Below are positions 43,318 to 50,607 of a stretch of DNA of 64,000 nucleotides, one piece after another. Positions within the stretch are counted from its first letter, which is position 1; the number at the start of each line of letters is the position of its first letter. Origin of the DNA: Corynebacterium lactis (lineage in GTDB: Bacteria > Actinomycetota > Actinomycetes > Mycobacteriales > Mycobacteriaceae); contig NZ_ULHE01000001.1 of assembly GCF_900519355.1 (NCBI RefSeq), positions 558,001 through 622,000 on the forward strand, given 5' to 3'. Below the pieces are notes generated by a model, which was given only the letters and a program-made list of their open reading frames with translations, was not told the DNA's origin and searched no databases. The position numbers and the translations under genes were made by a program.

Positions 43318-44721
43318 CTAACCCGCCAGGGCGACGATGCCCGGCACCGACAGCACCGCCACGTAGTAGCCCATGAAAAGGACTCCTGCGTGGAGGCGCG
43401 CCAGCCGGATGAGCGCGCCACCTGCAAGGCCGACAATCAGCGTGACGACGAGGCCGATCACGCCGCCCTCCCACAGGCTGACGACGGTGACCAGGCCCGC
43501 AAAGGCGGCGATGATGGCCTCGTGGCTCACTCGCGTGACGACGAACCGTGCGGCCGAGTGCGCATAGCGCATGACAAACGGGTACGCGATCGCGACGGCT
43601 GCGACTGCCGCGAGGAGGCCAAATACCAGGAATTCTCCCGTCGACAGCTCGGTCGAAAGGTTGTTGATAACCCCGGTTTCGCCGTTGGTTTCCCACACCG
43701 GCGGGGCGTTAAAGAGTGGAGCCGCAGGTCCAGCCGCGACGGGGCTCAGCGGCAGGCCGAAGGCGATCAGCGGGATGAGTGACTCCGCCATGTAGGTCGA
43801 CTCGGTTGTGGCGTTTTTGGCCGCAACCGTCGTCGTCAGCCTCTGGTAGCCCTGCTTGATGCGCGCGGAGACGACCTCGCCCATCAGGACGGTCATCGCG
43901 ACCGGTGAGAAGACGAAGGTTGCGCTCGAGACGGCTGACGACAGCGAGATTGCCTTGAGCTGGGTGGCGTCGAGGAAACGCAGCGGCGAGGGGTAGATCA
44001 GCTTCTTGCGATCGCCGTCAGAAGATTCCGGCGCGAGGTAGACATCGGCGGGCTCTTTGGTTCTCGCCCGGTCGCGCAAACTCGGGATAAGCATGCTGGC
44101 CAGAGCGAAGATCATGGGGCCGATGGCAATGCCCAGGAAATAGCTGGTGGCCAGTTTGATCTCAAACATGCCGGTAATGCGCTGCAGCGCCAGGACCAGC
44201 AGGACAAAGGGAACGAGCGCGATGACCGAGCGCCAGCGGCCCGGCGCCGAATAGGCGATGGCGAATGCCGCGATCAGGAACAGCCACGGGGCTATCGAGG
44301 AGATGAAATCTCCGAAGGGGGAGAGGATCCACGCGAAGAGGACCGCCAGCGGAATCGAGATCACCGCCGCGATGGCGCCACCGGCGACTGCCTTGCGCAG
44401 TGCCAGATGCTGCAGTCCCAGCGCTCGCATTCTGTCGGCCTCGTCCAGCAGCGGAACTGCCAGCGTGTCGCCCGGAATGCCGAGCAGCATGGTGGGCACC
44501 GCGTGCGTCATGTGCTTAGAAATTGCCCCGGCCAGGAAGAACGTGAAAACTCCGGCGGGCGGGACGCCGAGCAAAATCACAACCAGGGTCAGCGGCGCAA
44601 TAGTGGCTGTCTCGTCCGTGCCGGAGACCACGCCGATGAGCGTGAATACTGCCGCGCCGATGACCGCCATCGCAATTGCGGCGGGAAGGTCGGCGCCGAG
44701 GCCTGCGAAAAACTCGGTCAC
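43318..44721 (-). CDS. TctA-family tripartite tricarboxylate transporter large permease
   Basis: This 467-residue membrane protein of the TctA family has about 11-12 helices. The hallmark glycine-rich repeats are VVILLGVPPAGVFTFFLAGAI, then TMLLGIPGDTLAVPLLDEADRM, and the second-half copy AKNATTESTYMAESLIPLIA. The GTG start (44721) overlaps the TGA of the upstream small gene, so the two are coupled. No TctC periplasmic binding protein is nearby, so the cargo and the third component are unknown. Confidence 0.85.
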   Translation of the reverse strand: MTEFFAGLGADLPAAIAMAVIGAAVFTLIGVVSGTDETATIAPLTLVVILLGVPPAGVFTFFLAGAISKHMTHAVPTMLLGIPGDTLAVPLLDEADRMRALGLQHLALRKAVAGGAIAAVISIPLAVLFAWILSPFGDFISSIAPWLFLIAAFAIAYSAPGRWRSVIALVPFVLLVLALQRITGMFEIKLATSYFLGIAIGPMIFALASMLIPSLRDRARTKEPADVYLAPESSDGDRKKLIYPSPLRFLDATQLKAISLSSAVSSATFVFSPVAMTVLMGEVVSARIKQGYQRLTTTVAAKNATTESTYMAESLIPLIAFGLPLSPVAAGPAAPLFNAPPVWETNGETGVINNLSTELSTGEFLVFGLLAAVAAVAIAYPFVMRYAHSAARFVVTRVSHEAIIAAFAGLVTVVSLWEGGVIGLVVTLIVGLAGGALIRLARLHAGVLFMGYYVAVLSVPGIVALAG

Positions 44722-45152
44722 TTGCGATCGCCGCCTTGGCCCAGCGTCCCGTCGAACCATTCGGTGAGGCCAGCTTCTGCAAGCTCCTGGCGGGACGTGG
44801 CCGAGGCGTCCTTCAGGTCGCCCAGGCCAAGTGGTTGAGCCTCAATTTCCGCGACGGCCTCCTGGACGCGGGATACGTCCTGGGAATCCTCAGTGACGCG
44901 CCGCGCTGGTGGGAACAGCCAGGACAGGACGACTCCGGCGATGACGCAACCGATGAGGCCGGTGACCAAGGACCATGCCTTGGCAAGGTCGGGGTCGGCT
45001 ACGAACGCTGCGATCGCAGCACGACCCCCATAGAGACCAATCAGTGCGAAGGCGATGCCGACGGCCACGCTGATAGCCAGGCGGGCCCCAACAACGGTGT
45101 CGCCCCACACGAACAAGTATCCGTGCGGGGCGTTATGGCGAAAACTTTTCAT
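44718..45152 (-). CDS. Small membrane protein coupled to TctA (possible TctB-like subunit)
   Basis: This 144-residue protein has two hydrophobic segments (VVGARLAISVAVGIAFALIGL near 20-40 and WSLVTGLIGCVIAGVVLSWLF near 62-85). A hydrophilic tail follows (RVQEAVAEIEAQPLGLG, then ASATSRQELAEAGLTEWFDG). It is too short and too poorly hydrophobic for a classic four-helix TctB. Its GTGA overlap with TctA nevertheless suggests that it acts with it. TAGACT upstream of the ATG is a possible -10. Confidence 0.65.
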   Translation of the reverse strand: MKSFRHNAPHGYLFVWGDTVVGARLAISVAVGIAFALIGLYGGRAAIAAFVADPDLAKAWSLVTGLIGCVIAGVVLSWLFPPARRVTEDSQDVSRVQEAVAEIEAQPLGLGDLKDASATSRQELAEAGLTEWFDGTLGQGGDRK

Positions 45153-45246
45153 GGGATACGAGTCTAAACCCGGCGAATCTGACACCTTTTCTCGCCCCGA
45201 GTCCAGCTTTCGCCTCGAGTCCAGCCCGCCGTACCTGGTGCCGTGC

Positions 45247-45789
45247 CTACTCGGACTCCGGGATCAGCCGCTGCGCTGCCTCCACCAGTGCCTTGCGCTG
45301 CTGCGGGCTCAGGCTAAAGCCGTTGATGTAGTCATTGGCCCAGATCCCGTCGGAGATCATCTGCACCAGGAATGCCGCACACGCGTCCGGGTCGGTCGCA
45401 ATATCGTCGGCAGGCGGGTTCCAGCGGCGCAGGTGCTTGGCCCAAATCTCCCGCAGTTCGGGGTCGGAGGAGGAGTCGATAGCCATCAGCAGCTCCGCGC
45501 GCGTTGCCGTGTTGATGGAAACTTCGAGGTTGGCGCGCAGCCGATTGGCCTGCGACACCTCCTCGGCCGGCCCGCCAGCGGCGTCGATCAGCTCCTGCTC
45601 CCAGCGCTGCGCCATGTACTCGTGCACCGAACGGATCATGTCGTCGCGGGAGGGGAAGTGGTAGATCAGACCCGACTTGCTCATCCCGCTGCGCGTGGCG
45701 ACGTTCTCATACGTGACGTCCGACATGCCGGACTCCTCGATGATCTCCACAATCGAGTCCAGGATCAGCGTCCGCTTACTCGTGCGCAT
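45247..45789 (-). CDS. TetR-family transcriptional regulator
   Basis: This 180-residue repressor has an N-terminal helix-turn-helix with LDSIVEIIEESGMSDVTYEN and MSKSGLIYHFPSRDDMIRSV. A helical ligand domain follows. It overlaps the 3' end of the DHA2 exporter by 14 bp and is cotranscribed with it. It probably represses that operon through the palindrome at 47356-47365 until an exported compound binds. Confidence 0.9.
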   Translation of the reverse strand: MRTSKRTLILDSIVEIIEESGMSDVTYENVATRSGMSKSGLIYHFPSRDDMIRSVHEYMAQRWEQELIDAAGGPAEEVSQANRLRANLEVSINTATRAELLMAIDSSSDPELREIWAKHLRRWNPPADDIATDPDACAAFLVQMISDGIWANDYINGFSLSPQQRKALVEAAQRLIPESE

Positions 45790-47341
45790 ATTCAGTCTCC
45801 TTCGGGTTGCCGCGAAATGCGATGGCCGTGAGGGCCGCAGCCCCTAGCGCACATGCTGCCAGAACGACGAGGATCGCCAGGTAGGCGCTGTCGAGCCCGG
45901 CACGGGCGACGTCGGCAAGCGAATCGGCGGCGAGCGCCTCGGCCGGGTCCAGAGAGAAGCCCTCGGGCATGCGCCAGGCGAAGAACATCGGCAGGAGGCT
46001 GCCGGTGACGGCCACTGTGACGAGAGTGCCGAACTCGTAGGAGACCTCCTCCATCGCCGAGGCCATGCCGGCCTTCGACGCTGGCGCGGAGCCGATAATC
46101 GCGGTTGAGGATACCGACATCACTGAGCCGGAACCAGCGCCGAGGAGGGCGAGCCCCGCTGCGATGGCCGGGAAGTTGTCCGAATTCACACCGAGGTAGA
46201 GGACGCCAATTCCCGCGGCGACGGCCAGGAATCCGCCCGTGATGAGGGTGCGGAAACCGAGTTTGTGCAACACCGCGCCACCCAGGACGGACATGGGGAA
46301 CGATGCGACCGCCGCGATGGCGACGAGCAGTCCCGCGTGGAGCGGAGAATAGCCCGAGGACATCTGGAAGCGCTGCGTGGTCATGAGCTCGGCTCCCGCC
46401 AGCGTGAACATGGCAAAACCCGCTGCGAGCACGCCTCCGCTGAACATGGGGGAGCGGAATACCGCGAAGTCCAGGAGGGGCTCCTTCGCCCGCGCTTGCC
46501 GACGCTGGAACGCCACGGCCCCGAGGGTTCCCAGCACGACGGCCAGCGACAGCATCGCCGGATGGCGGTGGCCCGCTACTTCCTTAATCAGCAGCACGAG
46601 GCCGAGCATGGCGAGCATGGCGTAGAAGCTCGACAGGAAATCCCAGTGTTTCGTCGGGTCGGGGCTATTGGGTGGGGCGAGCAGCAACGTGCCGGCAACG
46701 GCCAAGATGACCACCGGAACGTTGATGAGGAAGATAGAGCCCCACCAGAAGTGCTCCAGCAGGAAACCGCCGACGACCGGGCCGGCGGCCGCGCCGAGCG
46801 TCGCGGTTGCCGCCCAAATGCCGATCGCGGTGCTGAGCTCGCGCGGGTTGGGAAACGTCGTGCGGATTAGCGCAAGCGTTGCCGGCATCATAGTCGCGGC
46901 GCCGAGCCCCAGGAAGGCGCGCGCTGCGACCAGGGACCACGCGCCGGGCGCGAAGGCCGCGGCGAGGGAGGCCACGCCGAAAATGCCGAGGCCCGTGAGG
47001 AACATGCGTCGATGCCCGATGCGGTCGCCGAGAGTTCCGGTCCCCAGGAGCAGCGCGGACAGCACGAGTGGGTAGGCATTGATGATCCACAGGCCCTGTA
47101 GCTCGGTGGTGTGAAGCTGGTGGCGCAGCACCGGCAGGGCGGTGTAGAGCACCGAGTTGTCAACCCCGATGAGGAATAGCCCGGTGCTGACAATCGCCAG
47201 GAAGGTCCAGCGACGTGGGGCTGGCCCTACTGCGGGAGCCTGGACTGACTGGCGTTCCCGGCTTTCCTGGTTTTGCCGTTCTTGTTGGCTCGCACCGCCG
47301 GGCTGAGTGTGCTTTTGTGAAGTGCTCAGCGTCGAAGACAT
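45776..47341 (-). CDS. DHA2-type MFS multidrug exporter (14 helices)
   Basis: This 521-residue exporter is of the EmrB/QacA type. A hydrophilic Gln/Glu-rich N-terminus (residues 1-40) is followed by WTFLAIVSTGLFLIGVDNSV, where helix 1 keeps the acidic residue. Next come ELQGLWIINAYPLVLSALLL, GDRIGHRRMFLTGLG and GPVVGGFLLEHFWW. The start at 47341 is chosen because TACAGT (47354-47349) lies seven bases upstream. The longer frame to 47599 is not supported. One 12-mer copy lies at 45910-45921 and one at 46493-46504. It is coupled with the TetR gene. Confidence 0.87.
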   Translation of the reverse strand: MSSTLSTSQKHTQPGGASQQERQNQESRERQSVQAPAVGPAPRRWTFLAIVSTGLFLIGVDNSVLYTALPVLRHQLHTTELQGLWIINAYPLVLSALLLGTGTLGDRIGHRRMFLTGLGIFGVASLAAAFAPGAWSLVAARAFLGLGAATMMPATLALIRTTFPNPRELSTAIGIWAATATLGAAAGPVVGGFLLEHFWWGSIFLINVPVVILAVAGTLLLAPPNSPDPTKHWDFLSSFYAMLAMLGLVLLIKEVAGHRHPAMLSLAVVLGTLGAVAFQRRQARAKEPLLDFAVFRSPMFSGGVLAAGFAMFTLAGAELMTTQRFQMSSGYSPLHAGLLVAIAAVASFPMSVLGGAVLHKLGFRTLITGGFLAVAAGIGVLYLGVNSDNFPAIAAGLALLGAGSGSVMSVSSTAIIGSAPASKAGMASAMEEVSYEFGTLVTVAVTGSLLPMFFAWRMPEGFSLDPAEALAADSLADVARAGLDSAYLAILVVLAACALGAAALTAIAFRGNPKETEYAHE

Positions 47342-47348
47342 GCCCATA

Positions 47349-47365
47349 ACTGTAACGAACGTTCG
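47349..47365 (-). promoter_or_regulatory. TetR-type operator and -10 of the exporter-TetR operon
   Basis: CGAACGTTCG (47356-47365) is a perfect palindrome, extended imperfectly to about AACGAACGTTCGGTT. On the - strand it sits directly before the -10 TACAGT (47354-47349), so a bound repressor would block the promoter. The TetR protein of the same operon is the likely binder. Confidence 0.65.
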
Positions 47366-47497
47366 GTTTAGTTTCAATATGGTTTCCCACCTGGTCTGAT
47401 GTGTTCGCGGGGACGCTTTTGGTGTCATTTGGAAGCCCCTAACGGCGTGATAAAGTAAGCCAATCCTTCCTCGGCAGGAGCCTGAAAAAGGTCTAAA

Positions 47498-48154
47498 TTG
47501 GTGCACATGGTCGAGGTACGAATTCACGGACGGGGAGGGCAGGGCGTCGTCACTGCCTCTGACCTCGTCGCAATGGCTGCATTTGCCGAAGGGCGCCACG
47601 CCCAGGCGTTTCCCTCATTCGGCTCCGAGCGCACCGGCGCGCCGGTTGTCGCATATTGCCGGATTAGCGATACCGAAATTCGCACGCGCGAGCCGGTTCT
47701 CGAGCCGGATCTTCTGATCGTGCAAGATCCCACGCTTCTGCCGATCCTGGATGTTTTCTCCGGGCTTAGCGACGAGGGCTACGTCCTCATTAACTCGTCG
47801 AAGCGGAGTGCAGAGCTGGGGCTGTCGGAGCTCCAGGCGCGCCAGCCGCGGGGGCACTTTATGACCATCCCGGCCACCGACATCGCCCGCGAATACACCG
47901 GCCGAACGGTCCCGAACGCTGTGCTGCTTGGGGGCATGGCCGCGCTGACCGGGCTGATCGAAATGGGCTCGGTCGCGGATGCCATTATGAAGCGTTTCCC
48001 AGGCGTCGTCGGCGAGAAGAACGTCGCAGCGGCGCAGGCGGCATTCGACCTGGTTAATGCCAAGAAGGCGGAGGCGCAGTCGGCGGCGGGTAGTGCGCCT
48101 GGAGCTGGCGTCACACCTAACCAATCGACCCCGAGTCAAACGCAGGAGGCGTAG
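47498..48154 (+). CDS. 2-oxoacid:ferredoxin oxidoreductase gamma subunit
   Basis: This 218-residue gamma subunit of the pyruvate/2-oxoacid:acceptor oxidoreductase family contains VRIHGRGGQGVVTASDLVAMA, then AQAFPSFGSERTGAPVVAYCR near residue 35, and PNAVLLGGMAALTGLIEMGS near 140. It ends in a low-complexity Ala/Pro/Gln tail. Start choice: TTG 47498 or GTG 47501 lies 7-10 bases after AAAAAGG. The ATG at 47507 would be rather far from that site. A -10-like TAAAGT lies at 47451-47456. It is the first gene of a four-gene operon. Confidence 0.87.
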   Translation: MVHMVEVRIHGRGGQGVVTASDLVAMAAFAEGRHAQAFPSFGSERTGAPVVAYCRISDTEIRTREPVLEPDLLIVQDPTLLPILDVFSGLSDEGYVLINSSKRSAELGLSELQARQPRGHFMTIPATDIAREYTGRTVPNAVLLGGMAALTGLIEMGSVADAIMKRFPGVVGEKNVAAAQAAFDLVNAKKAEAQSAAGSAPGAGVTPNQSTPSQTQEA

Positions 48155-48157
48155 AGA

Positions 48158-49435
48158 ATGCTCAAGCAAATTGAGGGCAGCCAGTCGGTAGCGCAGACCG
48201 TCGCGGCGTGCCGCCCCGAGGTCATCTGTGCGTACCCCATCTCGCCGCAGACGCACATCGTCGAGGCCCTGTCCGCGCTGGTGAAGTCCGGGAAGCTTCA
48301 GGGCTGCGAGTACGTCAACGTCGAGTCTGAGTTCTCCGCGATGTCGGCCTCGATCGGTGCCTCCGCGGCGGGTGCCCGCGCCTACACGGCCACGGCGTCG
48401 CAGGGCCTGCTCTACATGGTCGAGGCCGTCTACAATGCCTCCGGCCTGGGGCTGCCCATCGTGATGACGGTTGCTAACCGCGCCATCGGCTCGCCGATCA
48501 ATATCTGGAACGACCACACCGACTCCATGAGCCAGCGCGACTCCGGCTGGCTGCAGCTCTACGCCATCGACAACCAGGAGGCCGCTGACCTGCACGTCCA
48601 GGCCTTCAAGATCGCCGAGGAGCTGTCGATTCCGGTTATGGTCTGCATGGATGGCTTCATCCTGACCCATGCTATGGAACAGGTCGACGTGCCCGAGGTG
48701 GAAGACGTGGACAAGTTCCTGCCTCCTTACGACCCGCGCCAGGTCCTCGACCCCGCGGATCCTATCTCCATCGGCGCAATGGTCGGCCCGGAGGCCTTCA
48801 CCGAGGTCCGCTACCTGGCCCACCACAAGCAGATGGAAGCGCTGAAGGTCATCCCGCGAGTGCAGAAGGAATTCGAGGAGATCTTCGGCCGCGCATCCGG
48901 TGGCCTGCTGCACGAGTATCGCACCGAGGACGCCGAAACGATTATCGTCTGCCTCGGCTCCGTCACCGGTACGCTCCGGGACGTTGTGGATGAGCGTCGT
49001 GAAGCGGGGGAGAAGATTGGCGTGCTCTCGCTGGTGTCCTTCCGACCCTTCCCGACGGAGGCCGTGCGTGAGGCCCTGAGTAAGGCCAAGCGATTTATCG
49101 TGCTGGAGAAGGCGTTTTCGGTCGGTATCGGCGGAATCGTGTCGTCCCACTGCCGCGCGGCGATGCGCGGGCGGTCGTTCATCTGCCACGAGCTGATCGC
49201 GGGCCTTGGCGGCCGCGACATCACGAAGCATTCCCTGCACGAGTATCTGGACAAGGCCGTCGTCGACGAGGTTGCCGACACGACCTTCCTCGATCTCGAC
49301 CACGAGCTGGTCGAGCGCGAGCTCGAGCGCGAGAGTTTGGTGCGCCGCTCCGGATCGATCCCCGAGAACCTGCTGCGCGACGTGTCCAACAAGGCCATGG
49401 TCGGTCACTACTCCGAGGAGACCCACAATGACTAA
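48158..49435 (+). CDS. 2-oxoacid:ferredoxin oxidoreductase alpha subunit
   Basis: This 425-residue subunit begins with domain I, EVICAYPISPQTHIVEALSAL. It contains the strongly conserved ESEFSAMSASIGASAAGARAYTATASQGLL, which I quote only in parts (ESEFSAMSASIGAS, ARAYTATASQG). It also has NRAIGSPINIWNDHTDSMS and GMVRDFR-like C-terminal folds. Overall similarity is to PorA of four-subunit pyruvate or ketoisovalerate enzymes. It follows the gamma gene by 3 bp and overlaps the beta gene by 8 bp. Confidence 0.9.
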   Translation: MLKQIEGSQSVAQTVAACRPEVICAYPISPQTHIVEALSALVKSGKLQGCEYVNVESEFSAMSASIGASAAGARAYTATASQGLLYMVEAVYNASGLGLPIVMTVANRAIGSPINIWNDHTDSMSQRDSGWLQLYAIDNQEAADLHVQAFKIAEELSIPVMVCMDGFILTHAMEQVDVPEVEDVDKFLPPYDPRQVLDPADPISIGAMVGPEAFTEVRYLAHHKQMEALKVIPRVQKEFEEIFGRASGGLLHEYRTEDAETIIVCLGSVTGTLRDVVDERREAGEKIGVLSLVSFRPFPTEAVREALSKAKRFIVLEKAFSVGIGGIVSSHCRAAMRGRSFICHELIAGLGGRDITKHSLHEYLDKAVVDEVADTTFLDLDHELVERELERESLVRRSGSIPENLLRDVSNKAMVGHYSEETHND

Positions 49436-50594
49436 CCCCACGAGCAGCCGGTCGAACGCGACTCCTCTTCCGATGCCGCACTACCGCGCAACCGAGATTC
49501 CCTCCCGCGAGGAAGCGAAGTTCTACCAGGTCGGGTCCTTCGCGGTGGGTAACCGCCTAGTGGAGGACAAGCTGCGCTCCGTGCAGTCTGGAACCGAGCG
49601 CTTCAATTCTCTGACCTCGGGCCACCGCGCCTGCCAGGGTTGCGGCGAGGCGCTCGGTGCCCGCTACGCCCTCGACGCCGCTGTGGCCGCAGCCGACAAG
49701 AAGGTCATCGCGGTCAACGCCACCGGTTGCCTGGAGGTTTTCTCGACGCCGTATCCGGAGACCTCCTGGAACCTGCCGTGGATTCACTCGCTATTCGGCA
49801 ACGCCGCAGCCGTCGCCACCGGCGTGCAGGCTGCCATGAAGGCCAAGGGCCGTACCGACGTCCGCGTCATCGCCCAGGGCGGCGACGGTGGCACTGTCGA
49901 CATCGGTTTCGGCCCGCTGTCCGGCATGTTCGAGCGTAACGACGATGTGCTCTACATCTGCTACGACAACGAGGCCTACATGAACACGGGTGTGCAGCGC
50001 TCCGGTGCGACACCGCCGGCTGCGCGCACCGCTACCACGCAGCCGGTTGGTGAGCACCCGGGTAACACCTTCGGCCAGGGCAAGGACCTGCCAAGGATCG
50101 CCATGGCGCACGAGATTCCTTACGTCGCCACCGCAACGGTCGCCGACCTGCGCGACCTGGAATACAAGGTCACCAAGGCGATGCAGTTCCGGGGCGCTCG
50201 CTACATCCACGTGCTGGTGCCCTGTCCTCTGGGCTGGGGCTCTGCGTCGAATCACACGCTGAAGGTCGCCCGCATGGCAACACAGTCCGGCATGTTCCCG
50301 GTGTTTGAGGCCGAGTACGGCGAGATTACGTCAGTGGCGAAGATTCGCCGCCCGGTCCCAGTGACCGAGTATCTGAAGTTGCAGCGTCGATTTGCCCACC
50401 TGTTTAAGAAGGGCGCGGACCCGTCCGTTATCGAGCAGCTCCAGGCGGGCGCAGACCGCAATATCCGCCGCTACAACCTGATTGATCAGGAAACCCTCGA
50501 TCTGCTGGAGAAGCCCGAGGGGCCGTCGGCAAGCGATCCGGTGAGTGCATCGGACCGGCCGGATCTGGCAAACAACGAGTCGAGCGAGCGCTAG
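49428..50594 (+). CDS. 2-oxoacid:ferredoxin oxidoreductase beta subunit (TPP-binding)
   Basis: This 388-residue beta subunit contains the [4Fe-4S] cysteines in ACQGCGEALGARYA and NATGCLEVF. It also has the TPP-binding stretch from AQGGDGGTVDIGFGPLSGMF to CYDNEAYMNTG (GDG ... N), and PCPLGWGSASNHTL near residue 265. It is longer than the usual 300 or so residues because of an N-terminal extension (1-60) and a C-terminal tail. One 12-mer copy (50524-50535) is near the 3' end. ATG 49428 lies in the last codons of the alpha gene. The 2-oxoacid is probably pyruvate. Confidence 0.9.
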   Translation: MTNPTSSRSNATPLPMPHYRATEIPSREEAKFYQVGSFAVGNRLVEDKLRSVQSGTERFNSLTSGHRACQGCGEALGARYALDAAVAAADKKVIAVNATGCLEVFSTPYPETSWNLPWIHSLFGNAAAVATGVQAAMKAKGRTDVRVIAQGGDGGTVDIGFGPLSGMFERNDDVLYICYDNEAYMNTGVQRSGATPPAARTATTQPVGEHPGNTFGQGKDLPRIAMAHEIPYVATATVADLRDLEYKVTKAMQFRGARYIHVLVPCPLGWGSASNHTLKVARMATQSGMFPVFEAEYGEITSVAKIRRPVPVTEYLKLQRRFAHLFKKGADPSVIEQLQAGADRNIRRYNLIDQETLDLLEKPEGPSASDPVSASDRPDLANNESSER

Positions 50595-50607
50595 GGAGGA
50601 ATTGTCG

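Larger units (their letters stand above)
4344..50535. repeat. Nine dispersed copies of the 12-mer CGTCGGCAAGCG
   Basis: Perfect copies on the + strand are at 4344-4355, 12445-12456, 14805-14816, 26753-26764, 33709-33720, 45910-45921 and 50524-50535. On the - strand they are at 39238-39249 and 46493-46504. All lie inside genes, but in different reading frames and on either coding strand (encoding for instance SASE, SLADA, VGKR and RQA). A simple base-composition estimate is about 0.03 copies in 64 kb. Counts were made by eye and a few copies may have been missed. One-mismatch copies are near 2373 and 12970. Confidence 0.75.
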
